A stretch of 64,000 nucleotides of DNA from an uncultured Clostridia bacterium (lineage in GTDB: Bacteria; Bacillota; Clostridia; TANB77; CAG-508), in NCBI GenBank assembly GCA_944393505.1, contig CALYAK010000003.1, positions 48,371 to 112,370 on the forward strand, read 5' to 3'. Position 1 is the stretch's first letter; each line of letters begins with the position of its first letter. Of this stretch, positions 63,972 to 64,000 are shown piece after piece. The translations under genes were made by a program, and so were the position numbers. Below the pieces are notes generated by a model. It searched no databases, was not told where the DNA came from, and was given only the letters and a program-made list of their open reading frames with translations.

Positions 63972-64000
63972 GTGTGCAAGAAGATTGGTATATTGCACAT

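Noticed and set aside
63930..64000. A tRNA ending at TCCCCGCAACCA on the minus strand
   Set aside because: The preceding bases give no T-loop (no TTCRA) and no T-stem pairing.
1..64000. CRISPR array
   Set aside because: No regularly spaced identical repeats of 25-40 bases were seen on reading through.

Overview
The window is AT-rich DNA from an anaerobic, low-GC Gram-positive bacterium, most likely an uncultured Clostridia-type Bacillota. The basis is a four-subunit pyruvate:ferredoxin oxidoreductase, the oxygen-sensitive class III ribonucleotide reductase (nrdDG), a superoxide reductase, a Spo0E-type sporulation regulator, consensus sigma-A promoters and strong GGAGG ribosome binding sites. 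I cannot name the genus.

Layout. 1-2.7 kb: cell shape and division (rodA end, minE, minD) and a TadE-like membrane protein. 2.8-6.0 kb: por operon on the + strand. 6.1-23.9 kb: one long minus-strand operon for a Gram-positive type IV secretion machine in Tn916-like order (three VirB2-like pilins, PrgI, TraC-like protein, VirB4, VirB6, then two copies of a VirB1-hydrolase/VirB8 pair). No relaxase or VirD4 coupling ATPase lies beside it. 24-47.7 kb: mostly housekeeping genes on the minus strand (Spo0E-like, M16 peptidase pair, yqeY-rpsU, nrdDG, mgtA, mscS, rdgB, Nudix proteins, superoxide reductase, ccdA-thioredoxin). 47.9-64 kb: accessory DNA with an SF1 helicase-nuclease, nested IS3 and IS200 elements, a single-chain restriction-modification enzyme, TnpV, replication/excision-type proteins, a DUF3800 two-gene operon and a tyrosine integrase with candidate arm sites.

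Main observation. Five native genes are each split by exactly +1 nucleotide, and in all five the break coincides with an in-frame CGG followed by A. Skipping the C and reading GGA (Gly) restores the protein. In the helicase this rebuilds the invariant Walker A Gly. In a pentapeptide-repeat gene the start codon overlaps the upstream stop, so the frame change cannot be explained by a wrong start. By hand I found no other in-frame CGG in the native genes I checked, although CGG is common out of frame. This points to CGG being unassigned or 'hungry' here, with CGGA read as a shift to Gly. The caveat is that four GC-richer single-gene cassettes (24.0, 29.9, 43.2 and 43.5 kb), each with its own terminator, use CGG, including CGGA, as an ordinary in-frame codon. 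They look like recent arrivals, or else they argue against a universal rule.

Limits: everything is read by eye; no database search or structure prediction was run.
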